NCBI RefSeq assembly: GCF_040681875.1
Contig: NZ_JBFAZP010000006.1
Coordinates: forward strand, 496,001 to 560,000
Length of the DNA: 64,000 nucleotides
Reading direction: 5' to 3'
Source of the DNA: Longispora sp040681875
Lineage (GTDB): Bacteria; Actinomycetota; Actinomycetes; Mycobacteriales; Micromonosporaceae
Shown here: one piece after another, positions 16,481-25,055 of the stretch
Layout: the number at the start of each line of letters is the position of its first letter
Numbering within the stretch: the stretch's first letter is position 1
The notes under the pieces: generated by a model
The model's database searches: none
What the model saw: the letters and a program-made list of their open reading frames with translations, nothing else
What the model was told of the DNA's origin: nothing
Translations under genes and position numbers: made by a program

Positions 16481-16605
16481 GGCAGCGTCACCTCATTACT
16501 CGTTAGGAGTGCTGTCGTTACATACAGTAGCGAGGTGCGTGAGGGAAATCACGAGTTGTGGCCGATCGGCCGATTCATTCATGTTGCGGGGAACGCATGT
16601 TCGCC

Positions 16606-17427
16606 CTAGAACAAGATCGTCGCGAACGTGCCGACCTGTCGGAATCCGCACTTAGCGTAAACACGCCGGGCGGCCGCGTTGAAGTCGTTCACGTACAGAC
16701 TGACAGTCGGGGCGAGCCGGCGCAGGCCGTCCTCGATGACGGTCGCCAGACACGCCGCGCCGATCCCCCGGCCCCGGTGCTCCGGCGCGACCCAGACGCC
16801 CTGCAACTGCGCGGTGTGCCGGGACACGACGGCCAACTCGGCCTTGAACAGGACCTCCGAGCCCTCGATCCAGGCATAGGCGCGCCGGGCGCGGATCAGG
16901 GCGGAGACCCTTCGTTGGTACTCGTCCTCGATCGGCGGCACGCCCAGTTCCTCGGTGTACATGGCCACCGAGGCCGGGTAGAGCAGGGACAGCTCCCGGC
17001 GGCGGACCAGCCGGACCCGCGACTCCGGGACCACGGCCGACGGGCCGCCCGTCACCAGGAGTGGTTGGTCGGGCCGGGTCAGGCGCGCCGGGCCCCACAC
17101 CGGTTCCAGCCGCCGCCAGAGGTCGAGCACCGTGTCCGCCGGGCCCGCGATGGAGCCCACGCCCCGACGGTCGGCCGCGAGCACGTCGGCGAAGTGGGTC
17201 GAGACGCCGATCGGGATGACGTTGGCGCCGCGCCAGCACACGCCCTCCAACTGACCCCGGGGGCCGTGGCCGAGGAGCTGGCCGCCGGTGCGCCAGGCGG
17301 AGACCCCGTACGCCTCGATGCGTTCCGCGAGCTGGGCCGACGCGACCGGGGACCTGGCCAGGAGGCGCAGCACGTCCGCGCGGTCGCTCTCGCCGAGAAG
17401 CCGCACGGGCAACGTGGACGTCAACAC
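16606..17427 (-). CDS. GNAT acetyltransferase with DUF4081 domain
   Basis: A 273-residue two-domain protein typical of the ispG downstream neighbour in actinobacteria. Residues 1-125 fit DUF4081 (VLRLLARSPVASAQLAERIE, then GVCWRGANVIPIG). Residues about 140-273 are a GNAT fold with the acetyl-CoA loop VAPEHRGRGIGAACLA and the terminal VNDFNAAARRVYAKCGFRQVGTF. The GTG at 17427 was chosen by comparison with family starts (VLTSTLPVRLLGESD). A GTG at 17451 would add eight residues but overlap the promoter area of the MFS gene. Substrate unknown. Confidence 0.88.
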   Translation of the reverse strand: MLTSTLPVRLLGESDRADVLRLLARSPVASAQLAERIEAYGVSAWRTGGQLLGHGPRGQLEGVCWRGANVIPIGVSTHFADVLAADRRGVGSIAGPADTVLDLWRRLEPVWGPARLTRPDQPLLVTGGPSAVVPESRVRLVRRRELSLLYPASVAMYTEELGVPPIEDEYQRRVSALIRARRAYAWIEGSEVLFKAELAVVSRHTAQLQGVWVAPEHRGRGIGAACLATVIEDGLRRLAPTVSLYVNDFNAAARRVYAKCGFRQVGTFATILF

Positions 17428-17460
17428 GCCCGCTAGCGTGTCATGGATCACAACTCCTTT

Positions 17461-17486
17461 TCAAACCGTACGTTCGTACTGTTTGA
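17461..17486. promoter_or_regulatory. 26-bp palindromic operator before the MFS gene
   Basis: Left arm TCAAACCGTACG and right arm CGTACTGTTTGA are separated by TT and match at 11 of 12 positions. Size and symmetry are those of a TetR-type operator. It lies between the divergent GNAT and MFS genes; no tetR gene is adjacent, so the regulator must be encoded elsewhere. Its presence argues that the MFS coding region starts after it. Confidence 0.6.
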
Positions 17487-17493
17487 TCGGGCC

Positions 17494-18711
17494 GTGCTGA
17501 ACCGACTGCTGCCGCCCCCGGGAACCGCCCGGATCATCACCCTCGCCACCCTGGTCAACACCTTCGGGAACGGGGCGTACCTGTCGTGCAGCGTCCTGTT
17601 CCTCACCCGCTCCGTCGGGCTCACCCCCGTCCAACTCGGCATCGGGCTGAGCATCGCGGCGGTCCTCGGCACCGTGCTCAGCGCGCCGCTGGGCTACGTC
17701 GCCGACCGGGTCGGTCCCAAGGGCACCCAGATCGGCGCCCTGCTGGCCTGCGCCCTCGTGTACGCCGGCATGGTGCTCGTCACCGGCTTCTGGTCCTTCG
17801 TCGTCCTCGCCTGCCTGATCGCGGTCGGCGAGGCCACCGTCAAGGGCGCGGCCGGGGCCATGATCGCCGGGGCCGTGCCGCCCGACCAGCGGCTCGAACT
17901 GCGCGCCTTCGTCCGGTCCGTCAACAACGGCGGGATCGCGCTCGGCACCCTGGTCGGCGGGATCCCGCTGCTGCTGGACACCCGGGCCGCGTACGTCGCG
18001 ATGCTGCTCGGGAACGCGTGCACCTTCGTGGTGGCCGCCGCGATCCTGTCCCGGGCCGCGCGGGTGCCCGTGCTGCCCGTGCCCGCCGACGGGCCCCGGA
18101 TGGTCGCGCTGCGGGACCGGCCGTTCCTCGTGTTCACGGCCGTAGACGGATTCATGGCCAGCGCGTACAACGAGATCATCAGTCTGGGGTTGCCCCTGTG
18201 GCTGGCCACCCAGCGGCACGCGCCACTGTGGCTGGTGACCGTCGCCCTGTTGGTCAACACCGTCGGGTGCGTGACCTTGCAGGTGTGGGCCAGCCGGGGG
18301 GTCGACGGGATCCGGGACGCCGCGCGGATCGGACGGCGCGGGGCGCTGGTCGTCGGGGTGGCCTGCGTGCTGTACGGGTTCACCGCCGGGCTGCCCGTGT
18401 GGGCGGTGGCCGTGCTGGTCGTGGTGGCGTCCGGGGTGCACGTGCTCGGGGAGCTGTGGCTGTCGACGGCCACGTTCAGCGTGGTGTTCGGGCTGGCGCC
18501 GGACTGGGCGCAGGGGCAGTACCAGGGGACGTACGCCATGGGGCGGCAGTTCGGGAACATGGTGACGCCGCCGTTGCTGGCGGTGCTGGTGGCTTCCGGG
18601 GGGCGGTTCGGGTGGGTGGGGATGGGGGCGGTGTTCGGGGTGGCCGGGGTGGTGTATCCGGCGGTGGTGCGGTGGGGGGTGCGGACTCGGCCTGAGGTGG
18701 CGGTGGTGTAG
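17494..18711 (+). CDS. MFS transporter
   Basis: A 405-residue major facilitator with about 12 helices. Helices 1-2 include VNTFGNGAYLSCSVLFLTRS and the motif-A-like loop LGYVADRVGPKGTQ; the central loop is near residues 190-205. The layout resembles the drug-efflux and MDR-type MFS proteins of actinobacteria. The GTG at 17494 is preferred because an upstream in-frame ATG (17443) would overlap the divergent GNAT gene and put a 26-bp palindrome inside the coding region. Regulation by a TetR-type repressor is inferred from that site. Substrate unknown. Confidence 0.87.
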   Translation: MLNRLLPPPGTARIITLATLVNTFGNGAYLSCSVLFLTRSVGLTPVQLGIGLSIAAVLGTVLSAPLGYVADRVGPKGTQIGALLACALVYAGMVLVTGFWSFVVLACLIAVGEATVKGAAGAMIAGAVPPDQRLELRAFVRSVNNGGIALGTLVGGIPLLLDTRAAYVAMLLGNACTFVVAAAILSRAARVPVLPVPADGPRMVALRDRPFLVFTAVDGFMASAYNEIISLGLPLWLATQRHAPLWLVTVALLVNTVGCVTLQVWASRGVDGIRDAARIGRRGALVVGVACVLYGFTAGLPVWAVAVLVVVASGVHVLGELWLSTATFSVVFGLAPDWAQGQYQGTYAMGRQFGNMVTPPLLAVLVASGGRFGWVGMGAVFGVAGVVYPAVVRWGVRTRPEVAVV

Positions 18712-18717
18712 CCCGGG

Positions 18718-18966
18718 GGCAGGGGTCGCCGGGCCGGGTGGGGCTGGATCAGGGTGGGAGGCAGGAACCGGGCTGGGTGGGGCCCGGTCAGGCTGGGGGC
18801 AGGGTCGCCGGGCTGGGCAGGGCCGAGCGGGGACGGGAGCATCCGAGCCGGTGACCTGGCTGGGCAGGGGTCGTCCGGGATCGGGTCGGTGGCCCACTCG
18901 TAGCCATCAAAGGCTTTTGGGGTGAAGATAGCGGCGCCCGCCCCGCGCGAACACGGGACGGGCGCC
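18718..18966. repeat. Degenerate GC-rich repeats and ispG terminator hairpin
   Basis: From about 18718 to 18860 the spacer holds three to four degenerate copies of a 35-45 bp unit with GGGCAGGGTCGCCGGGCTGG as its core. At 18933-18966 a hairpin has 13-bp arms GGCGCCCGCCCCG and CGGGACGGGCGCC (12 of 13 paired) around 8 nt; it lies 12 nt past the ispG stop and is its likely terminator, though no T-run follows. No gene was found between MFS and ispG. Confidence 0.55.
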
Positions 18967-18978
18967 GGTCTCGATGTT

Positions 18979-20145
18979 CTAGTGCACCGTCACCGTCGAG
19001 GACAGGCCGCGCAGCTCCTCGGGGAGTTCGGCGCCCATCTCCTCGGCGAGGCGCAGCGCCTCCTCGATCAGGGTCTCCACGATCTGCGACTCCGGCACGG
19101 TCTTGATGACCTGACCCTTGACGAAGATCTGGCCCTTGCCGTTGCCGGAGGCCACACCCAGGTCGGCCTCACGGGCCTCGCCGGGACCGTTGACGACACA
19201 GCCCATCACGGCCACCCGCAGCGGCACCGGCAGGCCCTCGAGCCCGGCGGTGACCTCCTCGGCCAGCTTGTACACGTCCACCTGCGCGCGCCCGCACGAC
19301 GGACACGACACGATCTCCAGGCCCCGCTCCCGCAGCCCCAGGGACTCCAGGATCTGGTTGCCGACCTTGATCTCCTCGACCGGCGGCGCGGACAACGACA
19401 CCCGGATCGTGTCACCGATCCCCTCGGCCAGCAGAGCGCCGAACGCCACGGCGGACTTGATCGTGCCCTGGAACATCGGCCCGGCCTCGGTCACGCCCAG
19501 GTGCAGCGGGTAGTCGCACTGCTGCGCGAGCTGCCGGTACGCGCGGATCATCACGACCGGGTCGTTGTGCTTGACCGAGATCTTGATGTCGCGGAAACCG
19601 TGCTCCTCGAACAGCGAGCACTCCCACAGGGCACTCTCGACGAGGGCCTCGGCCGTGGCCTTGCCGTACTTCTCCAGCAGGCGCTTGTCCAGGGAGCCCG
19701 CGTTCACGCCGATCCGGATCGGGATCCCCGCGTCGCCGGCCGCCTTGGCGATCTCGCCCACCTTGTCGTCGAACTGGCGGATGTTGCCCGGGTTCACCCG
19801 GACCGCCGCGCACCCGGCGTCGATCGCCGCGAACACGTACTTCGGCTGGAAATGGATGTCCGCGATCACCGGGATGTTGGACTTCTTCGCGATCGCCGGC
19901 AGAGCCTCCACATCGTCCTGGGACGGCACGGCCACCCGGACGATCTGGCAACCCGACGCGGTCAGTTCCGCGATCTGCTGCAACGTGGCGTTCACATCGG
20001 AGGTCAACGTCGTCGTCATCGACTGCACGCTGATCGGCGCGCCGCCACCGACCGGCACGTCACCGACCATCAGTCGACGGGAGACGCGCCGCTCGGCGAG
20101 AGCCGGTAACGGCATGGGGGGCATACCAAGGCTGATCGAGGTCAC
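18979..20145 (-). CDS. ispG: 4-hydroxy-3-methylbut-2-enyl diphosphate synthase (IspG/GcpE)
   Basis: A 388-residue IspG, the [4Fe-4S] enzyme that converts MEcPP to HMBPP in the MEP isoprenoid pathway. The TIM-barrel part has VQSMTTTLTSDVNATLQQI and FQPKYVFAAIDAGCAAVRVNPGNI (in segments); the cluster ligands are in SCPSCGRAQVD and MGCVVNGPGEA near the carboxy end. Length is the usual short bacterial form. It follows rseP by 10 nt and dxr before it, the conserved dxr-rseP-ispG operon, so two MEP steps are co-expressed. GTG start with a GGAAG site. Confidence 0.98.
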   Translation of the reverse strand: MTSISLGMPPMPLPALAERRVSRRLMVGDVPVGGGAPISVQSMTTTLTSDVNATLQQIAELTASGCQIVRVAVPSQDDVEALPAIAKKSNIPVIADIHFQPKYVFAAIDAGCAAVRVNPGNIRQFDDKVGEIAKAAGDAGIPIRIGVNAGSLDKRLLEKYGKATAEALVESALWECSLFEEHGFRDIKISVKHNDPVVMIRAYRQLAQQCDYPLHLGVTEAGPMFQGTIKSAVAFGALLAEGIGDTIRVSLSAPPVEEIKVGNQILESLGLRERGLEIVSCPSCGRAQVDVYKLAEEVTAGLEGLPVPLRVAVMGCVVNGPGEAREADLGVASGNGKGQIFVKGQVIKTVPESQIVETLIEEALRLAEEMGAELPEELRGLSSTVTVH

Positions 20146-20155
20146 TGTTCTTCCA

Positions 20156-21406
20156 CTACTTCAGGGTGATCGGGTTGAAGATGTCAGCGCCCACCGTGAG
20201 CAGGGTGAACGCGCCGAAGACGATGATGACCACGTAGGTGACCGGCATCAGCTTGGCGTAGTCGACGCGGCCCGGATCCGGGCGGCCGCGTCGGGCGGCG
20301 AACCAGGACCGGACGCGCTCGAACCAGGCGACCGCGATGTGGCCCCCGTCGAGCGGGAGCAGGGGTAGCAGGTTGAAGATGCCCACAAATATGTTCAACG
20401 ACGCAAGGAGCCAAAGGAACACGGACCACAGGCCGCGATCCGCGAGCTCGCCGCCGATCCGGCTCGCGCCGACCACGCTGATCGGGGTCTCCGGGTCGCG
20501 CTCGGAGCCGGTCAGGGCGTCCCAGAGCTTCGGCACCTTCTCGGGGAACTTCTTCAGCGCCGTGAACGTGTTGCCGAGAGTGTCCATGTAGAAGCTGCCG
20601 GCGGCGCCGACCCCGTCGACCGGGCCGTACGTCACGGTGGTGGGCACCCCGGGCGGCATGTACGTGGACACGCCCAGCGCCGACACCGTCTCCGTCTTGT
20701 CCTTCACGGTGAGCGACGCGCGCTGGACGGCCACCAGGTTCGCCGTGACGGTGCGCTCGGCGCCGTCGGCGGTGACCGTGAGCGTGGCGGGGCCGGCCGG
20801 GGCGGCGCGGATCGCCGTGACCAGTTCGAGGTAGTTGGCGACGGCCTTGTCGTTCACCTTGGTGATCGTGTCGCCGCTGCGCAGGCCGGCCTCCTGGGCC
20901 GGGGACTTCGGGTCGGTCACGTTGCAGGTGCGCTGCTCGTTGGCGACGACGACGCAGGGCATGACGGTGATCCGGGAGTACTTCGTCTGGTCCTCGTACG
21001 CCTGCGCGTACGCCGCGTTCGGCAGGCCCACGAACAGCGCGGCGAGCCACATGATCACGAAGGCCAGGATGAAGTGCACGGCGGAGCCCGCGGACAGCAC
21101 GATCGTGCGCTGCCACAACGGCTTGCGCCACATGACCCGCTTCTGGTCGGCCTCGCTCAGCTCCTCCTCTTCCTCCTCCTGGGGCGTCATTCCGACGATC
21201 TTCACAAAACCACCCAGCGGAATGGCCTTGAGCCCGTACTCGGTCTCACCCCTCCGGAAGGAGAACAGCGTCGGGCCGAAGCCGGCGAAATACCGGGTGA
21301 CCTTCATCCCGAACCGCTTGGCCGTCCACATATGTCCGGCCTCATGCAGACAAACCGAGACGAAAATGCCGAGGGCGAACAAGATCACCCCGAGCGCCTG
21401 CACCAT
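20156..21406 (-). CDS. rseP: RIP metalloprotease RseP (site-2 protease, M50)
   Basis: A 416-residue intramembrane zinc protease. The HEAGH motif lies in the first helix (residues about 21-25, VCLHEAGHMWTAKRFG), a PDZ domain covers about 150-235 (SPAQEAGLRSGDTITKVNDK), and the third zinc ligand is in LLPLLPLDGGH near 350. The helix order fits RseP/Rip1, which cleaves anti-sigma factors in the membrane after a first cut and so controls extracytoplasmic stress genes. The ATG at 21406 has GAGAGGG 5 nt upstream. It lies between dxr and ispG, as in mycobacteria and streptomycetes. Confidence 0.96.
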   Translation of the reverse strand: MVQALGVILFALGIFVSVCLHEAGHMWTAKRFGMKVTRYFAGFGPTLFSFRRGETEYGLKAIPLGGFVKIVGMTPQEEEEEELSEADQKRVMWRKPLWQRTIVLSAGSAVHFILAFVIMWLAALFVGLPNAAYAQAYEDQTKYSRITVMPCVVVANEQRTCNVTDPKSPAQEAGLRSGDTITKVNDKAVANYLELVTAIRAAPAGPATLTVTADGAERTVTANLVAVQRASLTVKDKTETVSALGVSTYMPPGVPTTVTYGPVDGVGAAGSFYMDTLGNTFTALKKFPEKVPKLWDALTGSERDPETPISVVGASRIGGELADRGLWSVFLWLLASLNIFVGIFNLLPLLPLDGGHIAVAWFERVRSWFAARRGRPDPGRVDYAKLMPVTYVVIIVFGAFTLLTVGADIFNPITLK

Positions 21407-21417
21407 GAAATCCCTCT

Positions 21418-22608
21418 CTAGTACGTCCCGGCCAGCTCGCGAGCGCGAGCGCGAGCCCACGCCTCCGCGGCGAGCACCTCTTCGACGGTACCTGGCTCAG
21501 CGTAGTCGGGCGCGTCGTCGAGCACCCGCGCGATGGTGTCCACGATCCCCAGGAACGGCAGCCGGCCGACCCGGAACGCCTCCACGCACTCCTCGTTCGC
21601 CGCGTTGAAGATCGCCGGCCGGCAGCGGCCCTCGGTACCGGCGGCCTTCGCGAGCGCCACCGCCGGGAACACCTCGTCGTCCAGCGGCGCGAACTCCCAG
21701 GTGTGCGCGCGGGTCCAGTCCACGGCGCGCGCGGCCTCCGGCACCCGGTCCGGCCAGCCCAGGGCCAGCGCGATCGGCAACCGCATGTCCGGCGGGCTGG
21801 CCTGCGCGATCGTCGACCCGTCCACGAACTCGACCATCGAGTGGATCACCGACTGCGGGTGCACCACGACGGCGATGTCGGCGTACGGCGTGCCGTACAG
21901 CTCGTGCGCCTCGATCACCTCCAGGGCCTTGTTGACCAGGGTCGCGGAGTTGATAGTGATCACCGGCCCCATGTCCCAGGTCGGGTGCGCCATCGCCTCC
22001 TCCAGCGTCACGCCCTGCAGCGACTCCCGGGACCGTCCCCGGAACGGGCCGCCGCTCGCCGTGACGATCAGGCGGCGAACCTCACGCTCCGTACCCGACC
22101 TCAGGCATTGCGTCAGGGCGGAGTGCTCGCTGTCCACCGGCACGATTTGACCGGGTTGAGCGAATTTTTTCACCAATGCCCCACCGGCGACCAGAGACTC
22201 CTTGTTGGCCAACGCCAGGGTCCGACCGGCCTTCAGCGCCGCCAGGGTCGGCTTGAGCCCGATGGACCCGGTGACAGCGTTCAACACCACATCACACGGG
22301 TACGCCGCCAGGTCCGCCATCGACTCCGGCCCCGCGATGATCTTCGGGATCCGGAAGTCCCCGGTCGCGTAGCCCCGCTTCTGCGCCTCCGCGTAGAAGG
22401 CCAACTGGAGATCCTGCACGGCCGTCGAGTTGGCCACCGCCACGATCTCGACCCCGAGGCCGAGCGCCTGCTCGGCCAGCAGCGCCACGTTGCCGCCACC
22501 CGCGCCGAGTCCCACCACCCGGAACCTGTCCGGGTGCTGCCGCACGACGTCAATGGCCTGGGTGCCCACCGAACCGGTGGAGCCGAGAAGTACGAGGGTG
22601 CGCGTCAC
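21418..22608 (-). CDS. dxr: 1-deoxy-D-xylulose 5-phosphate reductoisomerase
   Basis: A 396-residue DXR, the second enzyme of the MEP pathway (DXP to MEP with NADPH). The NADPH motif GSTGSVGTQAIDV is at residues about 8-20, the metal-binding PVDSEHSA near 150, and TASGGPFRGRS near 185, the fosmidomycin-site loop. The GTG at 22608 starts VTRTLVLLGS and gives the family length; longer reading frames run into GC-rich repeats. First gene of the dxr-rseP-ispG operon, 11 nt before rseP. Confidence 0.97.
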   Translation of the reverse strand: MTRTLVLLGSTGSVGTQAIDVVRQHPDRFRVVGLGAGGGNVALLAEQALGLGVEIVAVANSTAVQDLQLAFYAEAQKRGYATGDFRIPKIIAGPESMADLAAYPCDVVLNAVTGSIGLKPTLAALKAGRTLALANKESLVAGGALVKKFAQPGQIVPVDSEHSALTQCLRSGTEREVRRLIVTASGGPFRGRSRESLQGVTLEEAMAHPTWDMGPVITINSATLVNKALEVIEAHELYGTPYADIAVVVHPQSVIHSMVEFVDGSTIAQASPPDMRLPIALALGWPDRVPEAARAVDWTRAHTWEFAPLDDEVFPAVALAKAAGTEGRCRPAIFNAANEECVEAFRVGRLPFLGIVDTIARVLDDAPDYAEPGTVEEVLAAEAWARARARELAGTY

Positions 22609-23133
22609 CCGGACATTGTCGCCGACCGGTCGGGGGGTGGTTGTGGCGGTGCCGTGGCGGACCTGTGAAGGCCCGGGGCACGCGGTCTGTGGGGTGCTTG
22701 GGGGCCGGTGGTCGGTCGGGTGGGGCGGGGTCGGCATCCGGTAGGGGTCGCGGGTGCCGGCACGTGCCTGGGTCCGCCCGGCCGGCGAGAGGCCGACCGA
22801 GATTCGGGCGCCTCGCGTCCGCGTGCCGGAGCCGGTATTCGACGGGGACTACAGGCCTCGGCCGCTGCCCAGCCGGTGGAGGGCCGACCATGGTTCGGGG
22901 GCTCGCGCCTGAACGCCGGAGTCGGCACGGGACTGCGGGTGTCGGCCATTGCCCAGGCGGCGGGCAGCCGACCGAGGTTCGACGGCTCGCGCCCGTGCCG
23001 GTGTTCGGCGGGGACTCCGGGTCTCGGCCGCTGACCGGTCAGCTCGGGTCGCGCCATGGCGGTGGCATGGAGCCGGTCCGGGGCGGCGGTGCCGGAGGTT
23101 CCCAACCAACGCCCGCACCGCCGCCCCCACCCG
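22609..23133. repeat. 525-bp gene-free spacer with three ~85-bp tandem repeats
   Basis: Three degenerate head-to-tail copies are visible: 22781-22871 (91 bp), 22872-22955 (84 bp) and 22956-23036 (81 bp). Each starts with a GCCGGnGG...GCCGACC block, continues with a TTCG...GCTCGCG block, and ends with CGGGACT...TCGGCC. No convincing start, RBS or coding bias was found, so I see no gene. The dxr promoter probably lies near 22610-22680. The segment marks the junction between the conserved array and the accessory block. Confidence 0.6.
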
Positions 23134-23646
23134 TCAGGACCGGGTGATCCGGAACGACTCGAGTTCGACCCCGTACCACCGGTCCGTCAGCCCCTGCGGG
23201 GTCATGCCCAGCCGCTCACACAGCCGCAACGAGGCCGCGTTCGGCGGGTGCACCACGGCGAGGATCTCGTCCAGCCCCTCCGCGAACCCCTTCTCGATCG
23301 CGCCCCGGGCGGCCTCCGTCGCGTACCCGTGACCCCACGAGTCCGGATGGAAGTGCCAGCCCACCTCCACCTCGCCGTCCCCGTCCGGCAGCGGCACCAG
23401 CAGCACCGTGCCCGCCACCACCCCGTCCGGACGCTGCACCGCCCAGATCCCGAACCGGGGATCCGCCGACCGCTCCCGCCACCGGGCCACCGTCCGCAGC
23501 GCCTGCTCAGGCTCTGTCATCACCTGCGGAGTGGCACCGAGGTACTGGACGACCTCCATCCGCGCGTACATGTCGAACAGCCGGTCCGCGTCGGACTCGT
23601 CCCACGGCCGGACAACCAGCCGCTCGGTACGGAAAACAATGGTCAT
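23134..23646 (-). CDS. GNAT N-acetyltransferase (RimJ/RimL type)
   Basis: A 170-residue single-domain acetyltransferase. It opens FRTERLVVRPWDESDADRLF, the usual RimJ/RimL-like first strand, has VGWHFHPDSWGHGYATEAAR (beta-4 and the acetyl-CoA loop, a W-G-x-G-Y-A-T variant), and ends with NAASLRLCERLGMTPQG, the conserved helix and strand. Such proteins acetylate ribosomal proteins, amino sugars or drugs; the substrate here is open. It is alone at the edge of the accessory block. Confidence 0.9.
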   Translation of the reverse strand: MTIVFRTERLVVRPWDESDADRLFDMYARMEVVQYLGATPQVMTEPEQALRTVARWRERSADPRFGIWAVQRPDGVVAGTVLLVPLPDGDGEVEVGWHFHPDSWGHGYATEAARGAIEKGFAEGLDEILAVVHPPNAASLRLCERLGMTPQGLTDRWYGVELESFRITRS

Positions 23647-24005
23647 GCCGCCAGCTTGCCATCCGGTGACCGGCCGGGACGGTCGTCCGGTCGGTCAGCC
23701 TCGGCCGGCCGGACGGATCCGTCGCCCGGACCTGCGCGCCGTCTCCCCGTACCCCTCCCGCCCGGTCCCGCCGTTCCCCCGCCACCTTCCGGGCCGGTGC
23801 GCCGGCCGGGGACGCGGTCACCGTCGTGCCCGCGACCAGGGCCACGGGCACGCCCCCGATGATCAGGAGCAGGCGCGTCGTCATGTCCGGCCCGCCTCGT
23901 CTCTAGTGTGGACTCCGGGAACGCTACCGAGGTGGGACACCGGTGGCGTCCAGCACAGGGTTGACGTTTCCGACCGCCGTACAACTTTGGCGGTACACCC
24001 GGATG
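23647..24005. other. 359-bp spacer between GNAT and the WXG cluster
   Basis: No well-supported gene. A minus-strand frame opening at 23884 begins with a signal-like MTTRLLLIIGGVPVALVAG but becomes low-complexity and runs into the GNAT gene; it may be a decayed secreted protein. An inverted repeat ACCGCC (23973-23978) / GGCGGT (23989-23994) just past the stop at 24006 is a weak terminator candidate for the WXG cluster. Confidence 0.4.
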
Positions 24006-25055
24006 TCATCTGTCCTTGTCCAGGTAGCGTTCGATGTCGGCCTGGTCCCGTCGGTGCGGGTCGTCGAGCCAGTCCTGATACCGCGTCCCGACGCTGGCCA
24101 CACCCCCGGCGGCCTTCAGTCCCGCCGGCATCCAGGTGTCCTCACTCCCCGAGTACTCCCGTGCCACGTCCCCCGGAGTGCGCTGACCCGCCGGCGGCCG
24201 GAACCCGCGGCGTATCCCCGGCATCTTGTCCGGCTCGAACTTGTTGAAGAATCGCTCCAGCCGGTTGAGCACGGGCACCACCCGGTCGAGGAAGGCGACG
24301 CCCCTGCCAAGCACCAGCGTCCCCTCGATCTCGGTGGCGACGACAGCCAGGTTGACGGACGCGCCGGCGGTTTCCACCACGGTGCCCATCGCCAACACCC
24401 ACGTGATGATCAGCCATTCGACCCACGTCGCCAGCAGGCCGATCAGGAACGCCTGCGCGATCTCCATGACGGCTTTCGCCAGCAGCAGGCAGACCTCGAT
24501 CAGTTTGATGTCCGTGGCCACCGCGCGCATGCCGTCGGCGAACTCGCCGAGCCGTTGCCTGACGGCTTCCCCCGTCTTGCCCTGCCAGCCGAGCAGGCTT
24601 TCGTTGCCGCTCGCGCGTACCTCCGCCGCGAGTGGAACCAACGCCTTGCCGACCCGTTCCCAACGGGCGATCTCCGTACCCATCCGCTCCGCGTTGCCCG
24701 TGACCAGCCCCACCAGGTCCTCGACGGGCTGAACCACGTCGATCAGGAACCCGAGACCGGCGCTGAGCAGCGCGTTCAACGGGTCGATCGCAACCTCGAA
24801 GACGCTGTTCCCAAGGCCGCCGATCACCGTGAACAGCTCGGCCAGGTCCGTCTGCTCCTCGCCGCCGAACTGGCCGAGCACCTTCCCGATCGCCACCGAA
24901 TCCGAGAGGAACGGGATATCCGACTTGATGTCGAACCGCAGGAACTCGTACCGGCCGATATTGCCCGGCGTGCCGTCGTCGCCCAGGGTCAGCGTCCACG
25001 CGCCATCGGGTTTGTCGTTGGTCACGTCACTGTCGTTCGCTTCCGGAGAGGTCAC
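24006..25055 (-). CDS. WXG-type putative type VII secretion-associated protein
   Basis: A 349-residue protein. Residues 40-140 are hydrophobic and helical (GLGFLIDVVQPVEDLVGLVTG), then a WXG100-like helical hairpin carries the turn LLGWQGKTGEAVRQRL near 160-175. Two hydrophobic helices follow (about 190-245, IGLLATWVEWLIITWVLAM), and a polar tail (about 275-349) ends ADIERYLDKDR. I find no toxin motif in the tail. The GTG at 25055 has GAGGGGAA just before it and overlaps the upstream gene. Last gene of the cluster; a membrane-associated substrate or pore-like role is only a guess. Confidence 0.7.
   Translation of the reverse strand: MTSPEANDSDVTNDKPDGAWTLTLGDDGTPGNIGRYEFLRFDIKSDIPFLSDSVAIGKVLGQFGGEEQTDLAELFTVIGGLGNSVFEVAIDPLNALLSAGLGFLIDVVQPVEDLVGLVTGNAERMGTEIARWERVGKALVPLAAEVRASGNESLLGWQGKTGEAVRQRLGEFADGMRAVATDIKLIEVCLLLAKAVMEIAQAFLIGLLATWVEWLIITWVLAMGTVVETAGASVNLAVVATEIEGTLVLGRGVAFLDRVVPVLNRLERFFNKFEPDKMPGIRRGFRPPAGQRTPGDVAREYSGSEDTWMPAGLKAAGGVASVGTRYQDWLDDPHRRDQADIERYLDKDR

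Noticed and set aside
16481..16605. tRNA or small RNA gene in the AT-richer spacer
   Set aside because: No cloverleaf, T-loop (GGTTCRA) or terminator; more likely the promoter region of the membrane protein gene.
23507..23884. Small minus-strand gene with a signal-like start
   Set aside because: No good ribosome binding site, low-complexity sequence after residue 30, and it overlaps the GNAT gene for its last third. At most a decayed gene.
24006..25055. Polymorphic toxin in the WXG cluster
   Set aside because: The polar tail has no nuclease, deaminase, ADP-ribosyltransferase or other toxin motif that I can see, and no small immunity gene follows.
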